A DNA stretch of 6,299 bases from Anaerolineae bacterium. GTDB taxonomy: Bacteria > Chloroflexota > Anaerolineae > Anaerolineales > UBA11858. Under the pieces are notes generated by a model. It was given only the letters and a program-made list of their open reading frames with translations. It was not told where the DNA came from and made no database searches. Below, piece by piece: positions 1 through 5,381 of the stretch; the stretch's first letter is position 1; each line of letters starts with the position of its first letter. The DNA lies in the NCBI GenBank assembly GCA_003694235.1, contig RFKO01000290.1, positions 1 through 6,299 on the forward strand, in the 5' to 3' direction. A program made the translations under genes and the position numbers.

Positions 1-1524
1 CGGGTCAGGCCGGCAGAAGGTCTTGCCTTTCAGGTCTTCCAGCGTCTCGATGCCGCTGTCGGCGCGCACGTAAATCTGCCCGTTGTACTTGGGCGAGCCA
101 AAGCGCACCGCCACCAGCGCGGCTTCCACGCAGCCCTTGTCGGCCGCCAGGATGTAGGCGAAGGTCGCCAGCGAGGTCATGTGCGCCTGCGGCGGGTCGG
201 AGCACACCGCTTCGATCACACCGGCGTACTCGGTCGCCACGAAGGGCTGGATCACCAGGCCGGTCTGATCGTAGATCAGCTTGGCCACTTCTTCGAAGCC
301 GGACACCACGCGCTCGGTCTCACCCGAAGGCACAACGCCCCAGATGATGGGGTTCTCTTCGGTGCCCAGAGCAGCGCCTTCTCCCGCGGGGGCCGCGCCC
401 TCAGCGGGCATTTCGGGCAGTGTGGCGATTTCGCCAGCGATGATCTTGGCCTTGATGTCCTCGATTTCGGCCTTGAGGTCATCCGGAATCTTGTCAGCCC
501 AGGCCGAGCCGTAGCCCAGACCCACGCCGCCGTTCTCCAGCGTGCCGAGGTAGTTGCCGCCCTCGAACTGGCCGTTCATGGCCTTCTCGATAGTCTGATA
601 GACATAGAGGTCCATGTTCTTCAAAGCGCTGGCCAGGATGTAATCCTTCTGCGCTTCGAACTGAAGCGACCAGTCGGTGTCCACACCGATCAGCATGCCG
701 GAGCCGCGCTCTTCCATCACCGCCAGCGTGCCCGCGCCCACCGGGCCGGCAACCGGCATGATGATGTCAGCGCCTTCGTCCATCAGGCTCTCGCCCATGG
801 TGCGGCCGTCATCGGTGCTCTCAAAGTTACCCACGAACAGACCGGTGCGGGCCTGCGGGTCCCAACCAAGCACCTGCACGTCGGTGCCATGCACCTTGTT
901 GTACTCCTGCACGCCCAGCACGAAACCATCCATGAAGGCTTCCACCGGCGGAATCTGAATACCGCCGTAGGTCGCCACTGTGCCGGTCTGGGTCATGCCG
1001 GCGGCCAGATAACCGGCCAGGAAGGTGGCCTGATCGATGGCGAAGCCGGAGCCATACAGGTTGGGGTAATCCAGCCAGTTGACGTCCACGATGGCGAAGT
1101 TTTGATCGGGGTTGTTCTCCGCCGCCGCGGCAGTGGCATCGGCCAGCAGGAAGCCCACCGAGATAATCAGGTCGCAGCCCTCTTCGACGAAAGCGTTGAT
1201 GTTAACTTCATAGTCGGTCTGCTGCTGCGACTCGAGGTACTTGCCCTCGACGCCCAGTTTGTCGATGGCATCCTGCACGCCCTTCCAGGCCGTGGCGTTG
1301 AACGACTTGTCGTCGATACCGCCGACGTCGGTCACCTGGCAGACTTTGAATTTGGGGGCTGCCTCTTCAGCCGGCGCTGCCTCTTCGGCCGGAGCCGCTT
1401 CTTCAGCCGGAGCCGCTTCCTCGGCAGGGGCCGCTTGCTCGGCCTTCGGCTGGCAGGCGGTAAGCACCATCGAAGCCAGCAACATGACAGCAAAAAGCAA
1501 CCACGCAAGTTTCTTGAACTTCAT
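1..1524 (-). CDS. BMP/PnrA-like and PhnD-like tandem substrate-binding lipoprotein (3' end outside window)
   Basis: This is a solute-binding lipoprotein of an ABC importer, anchored outside the membrane; 508 codons are visible and no stop is reached. Residues 1-24 are a lipoprotein signal with lipobox LTAC, Cys24 being the predicted lipidated residue. Residues 29-57 are an AAPAEE-repeat linker. Residues 58-372 form a full BMP domain: VTDVGGIDDKSFN (64-76), CDLIISVG (117-124), FLAGYLAAGM (168-177), IGVDTD (279-284) and LASALKNMD (297-305). Asp66, Asn76, Asp282 and Lys302 sit where PnrA-type nucleoside binders contact ligand (family knowledge). A second Ala/Gly/Pro/Glu linker (about 373-390) leads into a PhnD-type domain: IIWGVVPSGETE (393-404), EYAGVIEAV (432-440), then YNGQIYVRADSGIETLEDLKGKTF. 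This resembles phosphonate/phosphite binders; the rest lies beyond position 1. ATG 1524 is chosen because AAGGAG lies 9 bases upstream; the in-frame ATG at 1542 would place that site inside the coding region. Ligands are not established. Family assignments are firm; the joint function is inference. Confidence 0.88.
   Translation of the reverse strand, partial: MKFKKLAWLLFAVMLLASMVLTACQPKAEQAAPAEEAAPAEEAAPAEEAAPAEEAAPKFKVCQVTDVGGIDDKSFNATAWKGVQDAIDKLGVEGKYLESQQQTDYEVNINAFVEEGCDLIISVGFLLADATAAAAENNPDQNFAIVDVNWLDYPNLYGSGFAIDQATFLAGYLAAGMTQTGTVATYGGIQIPPVEAFMDGFVLGVQEYNKVHGTDVQVLGWDPQARTGLFVGNFESTDDGRTMGESLMDEGADIIMPVAGPVGAGTLAVMEERGSGMLIGVDTDWSLQFEAQKDYILASALKNMDLYVYQTIEKAMNGQFEGGNYLGTLENGGVGLGYGSAWADKIPDDLKAEIEDIKAKIIAGEIATLPEMPAEGAAPAGEGAALGTEENPIIWGVVPSGETERVVSGFEEVAKLIYDQTGLVIQPFVATEYAGVIEAVCSDPPQAHMTSLATFAYILAADKGCVEAALVAVRFGSPKYNGQIYVRADSGIETLEDLKGKTFCRPDP
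1358..1435 (-). repeat. 18-bp tandem repeat encoding an AAPAEE linker
   Basis: Four consecutive 18-base units (1358-1375, 1376-1393, 1394-1411, 1412-1429) plus a partial fifth lie within the lipoprotein gene. Each encodes Ala-Ala-Pro-Ala-Glu-Glu. The units differ mainly at synonymous third positions (tca/tcg, ggc/gga/ggg), so the protein repeat is better kept than the DNA repeat. It makes a flexible acidic Ala/Pro spacer between the lipidated Cys24 and the first binding domain. Copy number may vary between strains because the unit is in frame. Confidence 0.85.
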
Positions 1525-1533
1525 TTCTTCTTT

Positions 1534-1539
1534 CTCCTT
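1534..1539 (-). promoter_or_regulatory. Ribosome binding site AAGGAG for the tandem binding lipoprotein
   Basis: On the minus strand AAGGAG is followed by nine bases and then the ATG at 1524. It decides the start: the alternative in-frame ATG at 1542 lies directly before this motif, has no comparable site of its own, and would add MKEKEE ahead of an otherwise normal lipoprotein signal peptide. Confidence 0.7.
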
Positions 1540-1556
1540 CATATTCCGAACATGTT

Positions 1557-1585
1557 TGGATAGACCAGAAACGCGTTGATGTCAA
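1557..1585 (-). promoter_or_regulatory. Candidate sigma-70-type promoter for the tandem binding lipoprotein
   Basis: Minus strand TTGACA (1580-1585) is a perfect -35 hexamer, followed by 17 bases and TATCCA (1557-1562), which matches the -10 consensus only in its first three positions. Transcription would start near 1550, giving a leader of about 26 bases that contains the AAGGAG site. It lies just downstream of the terminator of the preceding gene, where a new promoter is expected. The -10 is weak, so this is a candidate only. Confidence 0.4.
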
Positions 1586-1601
1586 ACCGTAATCCCCAGG
1601 C

Positions 1602-1613
1602 ATCACCTCCTTT
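1602..1613 (-). other. Full-length Shine-Dalgarno-like 12-mer with no clear gene
   Basis: The minus strand reads AAAGGAGGTGAT, the exact complement of the usual 16S rRNA 3' tail (ATCACCTCCTTT, read here on the plus strand). An ATG follows the GGAGG by only two bases, and the frame it opens runs into the lipoprotein gene out of frame and gives a protein without recognisable features. The true start of that gene is 78 bases further on. The motif is certain; whether it serves a leader peptide, binds ribosomes without a gene, or is chance is unknown. Confidence 0.35.
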
Positions 1614-1617
1614 CCAC

Positions 1618-1656
1618 AGAAAAATAACCACTCCGTATCATCATGCTACGGAATGG
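1618..1656 (-). terminator. Intrinsic terminator after the divergent BMP-like lipoprotein gene
   Basis: On the minus strand CCATTCCGTA (1647-1656) pairs with TACGGAGTGG (1628-1637), giving a 10-bp stem with one U-G pair and a 9-base loop, followed at once by TTATTTTT. This is a standard rho-independent terminator. It lies about 95 bases after the stop at 1751 and separates the two lipoprotein genes into different transcription units. In the plus direction the hairpin is followed by AGCGCTTTCC, so it does not look bidirectional. Confidence 0.72.
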
Positions 1657-1707
1657 AGCGCTTTCCCCCACCGGTATGAAACAATGGCTTTGCATCATCC
1701 AGGCTGT

Positions 1708-1713
1708 ATTATA
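1708..1713 (-). promoter_or_regulatory. Isolated TATAAT box upstream of the terminator hairpin
   Basis: The minus strand carries a perfect TATAAT between the end of the BMP-like gene and the hairpin at 1628-1656. No good -35 sits 16-18 bases upstream; the closest is TTTTTC. If active, its transcript would begin near 1701 and meet the hairpin as a leader attenuator of the tandem binding lipoprotein gene. It may equally be chance in this AT-richer gap. Confidence 0.22.
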
Positions 1714-1750
1714 ACCGAAATCTGCCATCCGAAAAACGCCTGCCTCACCT

Positions 1751-2782
1751 TCAGGGGACGCTCTCAGAGATGGTCTGAATGTATCCGGCCAGCAGGTTTT
1801 GCATCACCTCTTCCACCAGCCGCTGCCGGCCAGGCGAGAGCAGGCCGGGGTTCACGTCCTCCAGAGAAAGGGTGACGGGAACGGCCTGCCCATCTTCTCC
1901 GGCGGCAAACCGCGGCCAGAATTGCTGGAAAGCCTCCCAGGAGGAAAAGGCAAACGAAGCCACCCAACTGCCGCGCACATCCTCCGGCGGCGTCTCGCCG
2001 CCGATCAAGTGGACGCCGGATTGCGCCAGGTAACGCAGCAGATCCTCGTCGCCGGCGCCGGGCACCACATAAACGGTCTCCACGCTGCGATGGATCATAA
2101 AATCCGCCGCGGCGCGCCATTCAGCCGCGCTGGCCGCCGCATTGAGTTGAAAGAAGAGCGGATATTCAAAAAAGGGCGGATAATTTGGGCGACACAGACC
2201 ACAATAATACTGAACGCCGGTGATAAAGGCTTTACGCGCCTGTTGGGCAGCCTCATCATCGGCGATACCGATCACGCCAACGCGCCATTCCGGAGTGATC
2301 AGCGCAGCGGTATAACCCGCCATAAAACCCTGCTGATCGAGGGGCAGGCCCCCGCTGCCGACCACACTGAGATTGGGCGCCGGCGCCATCTCGGGCATCC
2401 CAACGGCCAGAAAACGCGTTTGCGGCGCACCGGCCACCAGAGCGGGCAGGTCCGGCTGCGGCGGGATCGCCACCACCCAGGCGATGTCTTCCTGAATAAT
2501 CGTTTCGACGGTCAGAGAAGGTCGAATTTGAAAGCGCAGCCCGACTTCGGGAATCGCGGATGCCAGAAATGCCTGCATGCGTTCCAGCAACACCGGATCG
2601 GCGGCTTCGGAGGCCAGCAACACGCCCACCGGCGGCAATGGCGTTGGGGTGGGCAAAGGGGTAGCGGTGGGAATCGGGGAAGGCGAAGCGACCGGCGCGA
2701 CCGTCTCGGCGGTCGTGGCCGCGCCGCCGCAGGCGGTCAACAGCACAGCAATGAACAGCAACAGCGTGTTTCGAATTCGCAT
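1751..2782 (-). CDS. Divergent BMP/PnrA-like substrate-binding lipoprotein with CXXC motif
   Basis: This 343-residue protein starts with a lipoprotein signal (residues 1-18, LLTAC, Cys18 predicted lipidated). A Pro/Thr/Ser linker (19-51) leads to one globular domain (52-343). The domain is recognised as BMP-like mainly by QGFMAGYTAALI (151-162) followed by WRVGVIGI (166-173), the family's usual 'GFLAGY...GkVG' core, and by FITGVQYY (186-193). The N-terminal GxxDxSFN ligand motif of classical PnrA proteins, present in the downstream gene, is missing, so ligand specificity is probably different. A CGLC motif at 194-197 is followed by RPNYPP; two close cysteines in an exported domain suggest a disulfide, though metal or redox use is possible. 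The start at 2782 has no Shine-Dalgarno sequence and the predicted leader is very short. A terminator follows the gene. It probably feeds an ABC importer encoded elsewhere or acts as a surface sensor; the substrate is unknown. The family call is moderate, exported lipoprotein is firm. Confidence 0.78.
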   Translation of the reverse strand: MRIRNTLLLFIAVLLTACGGAATTAETVAPVASPSPIPTATPLPTPTPLPPVGVLLASEAADPVLLERMQAFLASAIPEVGLRFQIRPSLTVETIIQEDIAWVVAIPPQPDLPALVAGAPQTRFLAVGMPEMAPAPNLSVVGSGGLPLDQQGFMAGYTAALITPEWRVGVIGIADDEAAQQARKAFITGVQYYCGLCRPNYPPFFEYPLFFQLNAAASAAEWRAAADFMIHRSVETVYVVPGAGDEDLLRYLAQSGVHLIGGETPPEDVRGSWVASFAFSSWEAFQQFWPRFAAGEDGQAVPVTLSLEDVNPGLLSPGRQRLVEEVMQNLLAGYIQTISESVP

Positions 2783-2800
2783 GGCAGACCCGGTTGGGCA

Positions 2801-2828
2801 ATTTTACCGTACCTGCCGCAGTTGACAA
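2801..2828 (-). promoter_or_regulatory. Promoter of the divergent BMP-like lipoprotein gene
   Basis: Minus strand TTGTCA (2823-2828, five of six consensus bases), 16-base spacer, TAAAAT (2801-2806, five of six). Transcription would begin near 2794, leaving only about 12 bases before the ATG at 2782. That fits the absence of a Shine-Dalgarno sequence there. The -35 overlaps the palindrome GTTGACAAC of the divergent region. Confidence 0.55.
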
Positions 2829-2848
2829 CGGTCAGTTATAATTACAAC
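2821..2848. promoter_or_regulatory. Divergent control region with two operator-like palindromes
   Basis: GTTGACAAC (2821-2829) is a perfect palindrome around a central base. GTTATAATTACAAC (2835-2848) is a 14-base palindrome with one mismatched pair. Both have GTT...AAC ends. The first overlaps the -35 of the leftward lipoprotein gene and the second overlaps the TATAAT of the rightward gene, so one bound regulator could control both. No regulator is encoded in the window; the operator role is inference. Confidence 0.3.
2837..2842 (+). promoter_or_regulatory. Candidate -10 box (TATAAT) of the DUF389/SH3 gene
   Basis: A perfect TATAAT lies 39 bases before the ATG at 2882, so transcription would start near 2849 with a leader of about 33 bases. 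The TTGACA at 2822-2827 is only nine bases away, too close to be its -35, and the sequence at the right distance (around 2814-2819) is a poor match. The promoter may depend on an activator or on a different sigma factor. Confidence 0.4.
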
Positions 2849-2881
2849 AACAACTCTCGTTTCATTACCTGCAAGGGCATC

Positions 2882-4081
2882 ATGAGCCTTCCCCAAACCG
2901 AACAGACCCCCGACGACGCCGAACATCTGCCGCCGGCGCGCCGACGCAGAGCGCAACGCCTGTTGATTCCGGTCACCGCTAACGAGCGCGAGGCTTTCAT
3001 CGACGCGCTGGCGCGGCGCACCACTCCCACGCTAAACTTCTACCTGCTGGCGCTGCTGAGCGGCCTGACGATAACCCTCGGCATCCTGACCAACCAGCCG
3101 GCGCTGATGACCGCCGGAGCTTTGCTGGCTCCGCTGCTGACGCCGCTCATCGGCATCGCCCTGGGGACGGTCAGCGGCTCATTCCGTTTCTTCGGGCGCA
3201 GCCTGCTCCATTTTCTGCTTGCCTGTGCAGGGGTCTTCGTGCTCGCCCTGGGGGGAGGCTATCTGGCAGACGCCGCTCTCCAGTACGACTATGCGCAGGC
3301 GCAGGCGCGCCTCTCCTGGGGCGGCTTCGCGGTGCTCACCCTGGCCAGTGTGTTGACCACCTTCGGTCTGGTACAGCGCCGCCGGTGGACGCCGCTGAGC
3401 AGCGTCGCGCTGGCCTATGTGTTGTTCCTGCCGCTCGCCGACGCCGGCTTTGGCCTCTCCTCACGCCAGCCGGCCCTGTGGCCGGATGGTCTGGTGGTGT
3501 TCGCCATTCACCTGGCCTGGGGGGCGCTGTTCTGCGCCCTTACCCTGTTCGCCCTGGGCTTCCGTCCGCTGACCATGTTCGGCTACACGGCGGGAGGCGT
3601 GCTGGCCATCCTGGGGGTGCTGGCCGCCATCGGGTTGAGTTCCGCCGGCGCGGCCATCAGCGCGCATATCGCTCTGCCCACACCGCTCCCCTCGGCAACG
3701 CCCTCACCCACGCTCACCCTCACGCCGTCGCTGACACCATCCCCCACCAACACACCGCTACCGCCTACCGCCACGCAGCCCCCTACGCTGACTCCTTCGG
3801 TCACCCCTTCACCCACGCCCACCCTGCCGCCCACGCCGACGCCGGTTTATGCCCGCGTCAACGCGCCGGAAGCATACGGCGGGGCCATCTTACGCCGGGA
3901 ACCCGGCTTCGACAGCCCTTCAATCACCTCCGCGCTCAACGGCACCCTGATCATCGTACTGAGCGAAAAAGCCACGCAGGCCGATGAAACCTACTGGCTG
4001 CGCGTCCGTCTGCCGGATGGCACCGAAGGGTGGATGCTGCAATCGCTGATCGCCATCGCCACCCCCGTGCCCAACTGGTAG
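2882..4081 (+). CDS. DUF389-type membrane protein with extracytoplasmic SH3-like domain
   Basis: This 399-residue protein has four parts. Residues 1-50 are an Arg-rich cytoplasmic tail (RRRR at 20-23). Residues 53-260 contain about seven membrane segments (near 53-70, 74-97, 108-129, 147-164, 173-190, 203-225, 235-258). They include GALLAPLLTPLIGIALGTVSG (79-99), the signature region of the DUF389 (TIGR00341-like) family, whose function is unknown. Residues 265-321 are a Pro/Thr/Ser linker, and 322-399 an SH3-like domain with ILRREPGFDSPSI and YWLRVRLPDGTEGWM, typical of bacterial SH3_3 repeats. Arg-rich loops (102-106, 165-168, 228) all fall on the cytoplasmic side if the N-terminus is inside; seven segments then put the SH3 domain outside, perhaps contacting the cell envelope. 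ATG 2882 is chosen because the promoter-like region lies just upstream and a weak AAGGG is four bases before it. The frame is open much further upstream, but only as the antisense of the lipoprotein gene. Transported substrate, if any, is unknown. Confidence 0.85.
   Translation: MSLPQTEQTPDDAEHLPPARRRRAQRLLIPVTANEREAFIDALARRTTPTLNFYLLALLSGLTITLGILTNQPALMTAGALLAPLLTPLIGIALGTVSGSFRFFGRSLLHFLLACAGVFVLALGGGYLADAALQYDYAQAQARLSWGGFAVLTLASVLTTFGLVQRRRWTPLSSVALAYVLFLPLADAGFGLSSRQPALWPDGLVVFAIHLAWGALFCALTLFALGFRPLTMFGYTAGGVLAILGVLAAIGLSSAGAAISAHIALPTPLPSATPSPTLTLTPSLTPSPTNTPLPPTATQPPTLTPSVTPSPTPTLPPTPTPVYARVNAPEAYGGAILRREPGFDSPSITSALNGTLIIVLSEKATQADETYWLRVRLPDGTEGWMLQSLIAIATPVPNW
3674..3844 (+). repeat. 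Low-complexity Pro/Thr/Ser linker-coding stretch
   Basis: About 170 bases of C-rich irregular repeats (variants of cccacgcc, acaccg, ccctcaccc) encode 57 residues made almost only of Pro, Thr, Ser and Leu between the membrane part and the SH3 domain. The units are irregular, so this is a biased-composition spacer and not a clean tandem array. Thr/Ser density would allow O-glycosylation, which is not shown by the sequence. Confidence 0.75.
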
Positions 4082-4082
4082 T

Positions 4083-5372
4083 TTACCCCTCTTCCGATGC
4101 AGGAACTTCTTCCCACACCCGTCTGGCGCGCACCTTCAAAATGCGGTGCTCGCTGACGTGCTCGACCGTGATCTCAAGGCCGTCTTCCCGAATGCGCTCG
4201 CCCGGCTCCGGGATGTGCCCCAGGCGGGTGTAAATATATCCGCCCAGCGTATCGGCCTCATCATTGGGCAGGTGTGTGCCCATCACTTCGTTGAAATCAT
4301 CCAGGTCGATCAGACCGCGGAAGAGATACTCGCCCTCCCCCACCTCGACAAAGGGGAGTTCCTCCTGTTCGTCATACTCATCCCGTATCTCGCCGACGAT
4401 CTCTTCGATGATGTCCTCCAGCGTGACCAGCCCGGCCACGCCGCCATATTCGTCCACCACAATTGCCATGTGCACCCGCAGGCGCTGCAGTTCGTCCAGC
4501 AATTCATCCACTTTTTTCGCCTCGGGGACGAAATAGGCCTCGCGCAGCAGGCCGGCGTGCAACACCGTCTGCTCACTCCGCTCCCGCCAGACGCGCAACA
4601 GGTCTTTGGCGTACAACACGCCCAGGATATTGTCGATCGTTTCGGCGTACACCGGCAGGCGCGAGTGCCCGGTCTGCAACAAAAAATCGACGGCTTCGTC
4701 AAGCGGGACGCCGATTTCCAGCGCGCGGATATCCACGCGCGGCACCATGATCTCACGCGTCAGCGTATCTCCCAGCTGGAAGATGGACTGGATCATCTTG
4801 CTCTCGTCCTGTTCGATCACCCCATCCTGTTGACCGACATCCATCATGACCAGCAGGTCATCCTCTGTAACCTTGGCCCGCGCGGCGGCGTCTGCCTTGT
4901 GTTCCCCCGAAAGCCACAGGTTAACGGCAGCCAGAGGAGAGAACAGCGCATCCACCGCACGAATCCCCTTCACAAGGCGGATCAGCAGCGTTTCGGGCCG
5001 TCGCGCGGCTCGACGCTCCACGCCCCATTCCAGCCAGCCCAGCAACAGGACACTCAACAGCACCCAGGCCGCCTCGCTCCAGCCAAAGGTCGGCGCAGAT
5101 TTGCCTGCGAGCAACACCCCTATCGCCGTCACGAGGACCGCCAAACGCGCAATCATGCGCGCCAGGTAAAGGGCCGCATACGGGCGCGGCATGGCCTCGA
5201 CCAGTTCGAGCGCCTGCCCGGCTCCCGGATGGTCGAGCTCCCGCAGATGAAACAACCGCGAGAGGCTGGTGGTCCGCAAGGCGGCGATCATCACCCCCAA
5301 CAACACATCCAGCGCCAGGAAAAACAGCAATAAAATCCAATACCCCCAGGAAGAGGAAAATAAAACGCTCAT
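4083..5372 (-). CDS. HlyC/CorC-family membrane protein with CBS pair
   Basis: This 429-residue integral membrane protein belongs to the HlyC/CorC (CNNM-related) family, whose characterised members affect Mg2+ or Co2+ export or resistance. Three membrane helices (about 10-33, 69-90, 96-118) and an amphipathic stretch (130-154) form the DUF21 position. Then come TEDDLLVMMDVGQQDGVIEQDE (169-190), the CBS pair with REIMVPR (206-212), GHSRLPVY (235-242) and ILGVLYAKDLL (249-259), HMAIVVDEYGGVAGLVTLEDI (301-321), and EEIVGEI (323-329). The C-terminal CorC_HlyC domain occupies about 345-425 and includes EADTLGGYIY. The CBS pair, probably nucleotide-binding, and the C-terminal domain are textbook. 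The membrane part is poor: the conserved small/acidic helix 1 motif and the Asn in helix 2 of typical DUF21 proteins are not evident. The start at 5372 follows the glmU stop by nine bases with no clear ribosome site, so translational coupling is likely. It converges with the DUF389 gene. The family is firm; transport activity is uncertain. Confidence 0.92.
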   Translation of the reverse strand: MSVLFSSSWGYWILLLFFLALDVLLGVMIAALRTTSLSRLFHLRELDHPGAGQALELVEAMPRPYAALYLARMIARLAVLVTAIGVLLAGKSAPTFGWSEAAWVLLSVLLLGWLEWGVERRAARRPETLLIRLVKGIRAVDALFSPLAAVNLWLSGEHKADAAARAKVTEDDLLVMMDVGQQDGVIEQDESKMIQSIFQLGDTLTREIMVPRVDIRALEIGVPLDEAVDFLLQTGHSRLPVYAETIDNILGVLYAKDLLRVWRERSEQTVLHAGLLREAYFVPEAKKVDELLDELQRLRVHMAIVVDEYGGVAGLVTLEDIIEEIVGEIRDEYDEQEELPFVEVGEGEYLFRGLIDLDDFNEVMGTHLPNDEADTLGGYIYTRLGHIPEPGERIREDGLEITVEHVSEHRILKVRARRVWEEVPASEEG

Positions 5373-5381
5373 TGCAACAGC

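Noticed and set aside
181..1563. Plus-strand open frame of 460 codons opposite the tandem binding lipoprotein
   Set aside because: It is the exact antisense codon register of a gene with clear BMP and PhnD motifs; its His/Arg/Gly-rich product shows no family pattern and has no supported start.
1403..1606. Minus-strand 67-codon open frame directly after the perfect SD-like 12-mer
   Set aside because: The GTG/ATG is too close to GGAGG for normal initiation and most of the frame overlaps the lipoprotein gene out of frame; kept only as a question about the SD motif.
2822..2842. TTGACA plus TATAAT as one plus-strand promoter
   Set aside because: The spacer is only nine bases, far from the 16-18 needed; the TTGACA is better explained as part of the palindrome and, on the other strand, the -35 of the leftward promoter.
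1799..2881. Upstream in-frame extension of the DUF389/SH3 gene by 361 codons
   Set aside because: It is the antisense of the BMP-like lipoprotein and crosses the divergent promoter region; the membrane protein family begins near residue 50 of the 399-residue version, so ATG 2882 is preferred.
3674..3844. CRISPR-like or minisatellite array in the C-rich stretch
   Set aside because: There are no regular repeat and spacer units; the periodicity follows codons for Pro and Thr in a linker.
3385..3987. Plus-strand open frame of 200 codons inside the DUF389/SH3 gene
   Set aside because: It is an alternate frame kept open by the C-rich linker region; the product is Arg/His/Ala-rich without features, and the main frame has coherent helices and an SH3 domain.
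4146..5333. Plus-strand open frame of 395 codons opposite the CorC-type gene
   Set aside because: It is a shadow of a strongly recognisable HlyC/CorC protein; the translation is His/Gln-rich with no domain signal.
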